In this document: positions 62,507 through 64,000 of the stretch, in pieces
Numbering within the stretch: position 1 is the first letter of the stretch
Layout of the letters: every line of letters begins with the position of its first letter
Source of the DNA: G963663615 sp963663615
GTDB taxonomy: Bacteria; Bacteroidota; Ignavibacteria; Ignavibacteriales; Melioribacteraceae
DNA length: 64,000 nucleotides
Assembly: GCA_963663615.1 (NCBI GenBank)
Contig: OY760517.1
Span: 248,001 to 312,000, forward strand
Direction of reading: 5' to 3'
Program-made: the position numbers and the translations under genes
Notes under the pieces: generated by a model
Databases searched by the model: none
What the model saw: only the letters and a program-made list of their open reading frames with translations
Told to the model about the DNA's origin: nothing

Positions 62507-64000
62507 CTATGATAGTTCTTCATCATAAGAATACTGTAACAAATTACTATTTTCGTTACTATTTGTATTTAGTTTAAATCTAGAGATAAGTGTTTGCAAG
62601 TTTTCAGTTAAGCGGTTCAAATCTACAGTAGCCCTTGCTATTTGTTCAACTCCTATTGCAGATTCTTGCGTTACACTGTTTATTCCTTCAATACTTTTGC
62701 TTATCTGTTCTGAGGTAGCAGACTGTTCTTCACTTGCAGCGGCTACTTGTGTTACAACATCAACAACTTCATTTGTACCTTTAATAATAGATTTTAATGA
62801 ATCACCGGCTTTATTTGCTAATTCTTTTCCTTTTTCTACCTCTTTAGTACCCATCTCTATAGATTCGACTGCACTTCCAGTATCCTTCTGTATTTTCTTT
62901 ATCATATCCGCAATTTCTTTTGTTGCCTTGGTTGTGCGTTCGGCTAATTTCCTAACCTCATCGGCTACAACTGCAAAGCCACGTCCTTGTTCTCCAGCTC
63001 TAGCTGCTTCAATCGCGGCATTTAAAGCAAGCAGGTTAGTCTGATCTGCAATATCATCAATCACTTGAATGATTTTACCAATTTGATCGCTGCTGTTTCC
63101 AAGTTCAATTATAATTTTAGCAGATTGACTAACAACCATTGCTATTCTATTTATTCCTGCTACAGTTTCTTCAACCACTTTCCCGCCGGTTGTGGCTATT
63201 TCACCCGCTTCTTTTGATTTCTTTGCAGCTATTGAAGTATTTTTTGTTGTTTCCAAAATTGTGCGAGTCATTTCTTCAACGGCAGAAGCGACCTCAGTGG
63301 TTTGAACACTTTGTTCCTGTGCACCCGCAGCCATTTGTCCGGAACTCGATGATATTTCATTTGAAGCATTGGCTGTTGCTACGGCAACCGCTGTGATATC
63401 AGTAATCAACTCTTGTATTTTAACAACAGCTTCATTAAATCCTTTGAAGAGTTTTCCAATCGCATCATTTTCTGAGTCATCTATTTTTACAGTTAAATCT
63501 CCGGATGCAAATTTATTCATTTCTACTAATAAATTTTCAGTTCCTTTCTGCAAGCGTTCTTTAAGTCGATTTGCAGCTGTAATATCTTGAACTACTTCAA
63601 TATGCCCATATTTATTTCCTTCTTTATCGTATAAAAATGCAGTGTCTACCTTAAAGTCCATATCCAAACCGGGTTGAGTAAACCAAGAAGTTTTTTCTCC
63701 TTTTTGTAGCATTTTTATTCCGCATCTTTCAGTATTGCAAATATCAGCATTCCAATTACTGCATTGGATTTTTTGATTCGATATTTCATCTCTGGTTTTC
63801 CCAATTATTTCAAGAGCAGGTTTGTTAACAAAAGTCCAATTCATATCCATATCAGTAACTGAAATAGGAAATGGAATTGAATCTAATAATTGAATTAACC
63901 AATCTGTTTTATTTTCATATTTATCTATAACGTCATACAAAAGTTTTTGTAAATTTCCATTTCCATCAGTCATTGAAGATTTTACCACATTGCTATCAAT
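62507..64000 (-). CDS. Methyl-accepting chemotaxis protein with PAS domain, possibly 5'-truncated
   Basis: The frame starts at GTG 63988 or runs past the right edge with no stop, so the N-terminus is uncertain; about 493 residues are visible. A PAS domain (about 30-150, LLDSIPFPISVTDMDMNWTFVNKPALEIIG) includes three Cys (Cys-x7-Cys-x4-Cys in CSNWNADICNTERC). Then a HAMP-like linker (about 150-205) and the methyl-accepting hairpin with the tip IDQTNLLALNAAIEAARAGE-like motif (here DQTNLLALNAAIEAARAGEQ) and GFAVVADEVRKLAERT. No membrane helices are visible, so a soluble receptor is possible. Signals to CheA/CheW, which are not in the window. Confidence 0.88.
   Translation of the reverse strand: MDSNVVKSSMTDGNGNLQKLLYDVIDKYENKTDWLIQLLDSIPFPISVTDMDMNWTFVNKPALEIIGKTRDEISNQKIQCSNWNADICNTERCGIKMLQKGEKTSWFTQPGLDMDFKVDTAFLYDKEGNKYGHIEVVQDITAANRLKERLQKGTENLLVEMNKFASGDLTVKIDDSENDAIGKLFKGFNEAVVKIQELITDITAVAVATANASNEISSSSGQMAAGAQEQSVQTTEVASAVEEMTRTILETTKNTSIAAKKSKEAGEIATTGGKVVEETVAGINRIAMVVSQSAKIIIELGNSSDQIGKIIQVIDDIADQTNLLALNAAIEAARAGEQGRGFAVVADEVRKLAERTTKATKEIADMIKKIQKDTGSAVESIEMGTKEVEKGKELANKAGDSLKSIIKGTNEVVDVVTQVAAASEEQSATSEQISKSIEGINSVTQESAIGVEQIARATVDLNRLTENLQTLISRFKLNTNSNENSNLLQYSYDEELS

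Noticed and set aside
1..64000. CRISPR array, rRNA or tRNA genes
   Set aside because: No regularly spaced repeats and no cloverleaf-compatible segments found in the intergenic gaps by eye.

Overview
The window is AT-rich bacterial chromosome that most resembles Ignavibacteria or a close relative on the Bacteroidota-Chlorobiota side of the tree. The grounds are C-terminal sorting tails with the NYPNPFNP signature of type IX secretion (T9SS), a PorV-type outer-membrane protein, two GWxTD-domain proteins, a TonB-dependent receptor with a carboxypeptidase-D-like N-terminus, one Bacteroidota-style promoter (TTTG-19-TATTTTTG), and an F1Fo-ATPase operon that lacks the beta and epsilon genes. I see no rRNA, tRNA, CRISPR array, prophage or transposase. 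The placement is inference from gene content.

Layout. 1-1.3 kb: 3' part of an exported protein, then a decayed MNT/HEPN toxin-antitoxin pair. 1.3-5.4 kb (minus strand): a membrane-stress type operon (RHH-like protein, PspA, YqiJ-like OB/NfeD protein, flotillin YqiK) behind a consensus sigma70-type promoter with a palindromic operator candidate. 5.4-11.2 kb: two T9SS cargo genes; the first lies between two copies of a ~124-bp structured repeat. 11.3-17 kb: a YciI/MIase-like protein, orphan histidine kinase, manA, galE, and an apparently intact Panacea (DUF4065)-Fic toxin-antitoxin pair. 17.1-30.3 kb (plus): one long co-directional run of surface-glycan genes (three GT2 enzymes, one fused to a dead phosphoglycosyltransferase-like domain, an initiating PGT, a flippase) mixed with lhgO, accA, a thioesterase, dut and dnaE. 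30.4-32.8 kb: enoyl reductase, acyl-CoA dehydrogenase, thioredoxin.

33.1-43.6 kb: a cell-surface locus made of a propeller-like T9SS cargo, a DUF4397-like lipoprotein, a TonB-dependent receptor, a very large secreted protein paralogous to the one at 5.8 kb, and a PorV-like barrel. 43.6-50.1 kb: two GWxTD proteins flanking a GT39/TPR membrane glycosyltransferase, then a lipid A acyltransferase-like gene and a heptosyltransferase-like gene. 50.2-56.8 kb: M23 peptidase and bactofilin directly joined to the ATP synthase genes (I-like, a, c, b, delta, alpha, gamma), with intrinsic terminators after atpE and after atpA. 56.8-60.6 kb: ffh-rpsP-khpA-rimM-trmD-rplS, with a nested inverted repeat covering the khpA ribosome-binding site. 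60.6-64 kb: a divergent MqnA-like protein, an acyl-ACP thioesterase and a PAS-containing chemotaxis transducer that runs off the window.

Together the genes describe a Gram-negative, T9SS-equipped cell with large investment in exported proteins and surface glycans. The items most worth following are the structured repeat pair, the stress operon with its promoter/operator, the TonB-receptor/PorV/cargo locus, the dead-PGT fusion, and the cis elements inside the atp and trmD operons.
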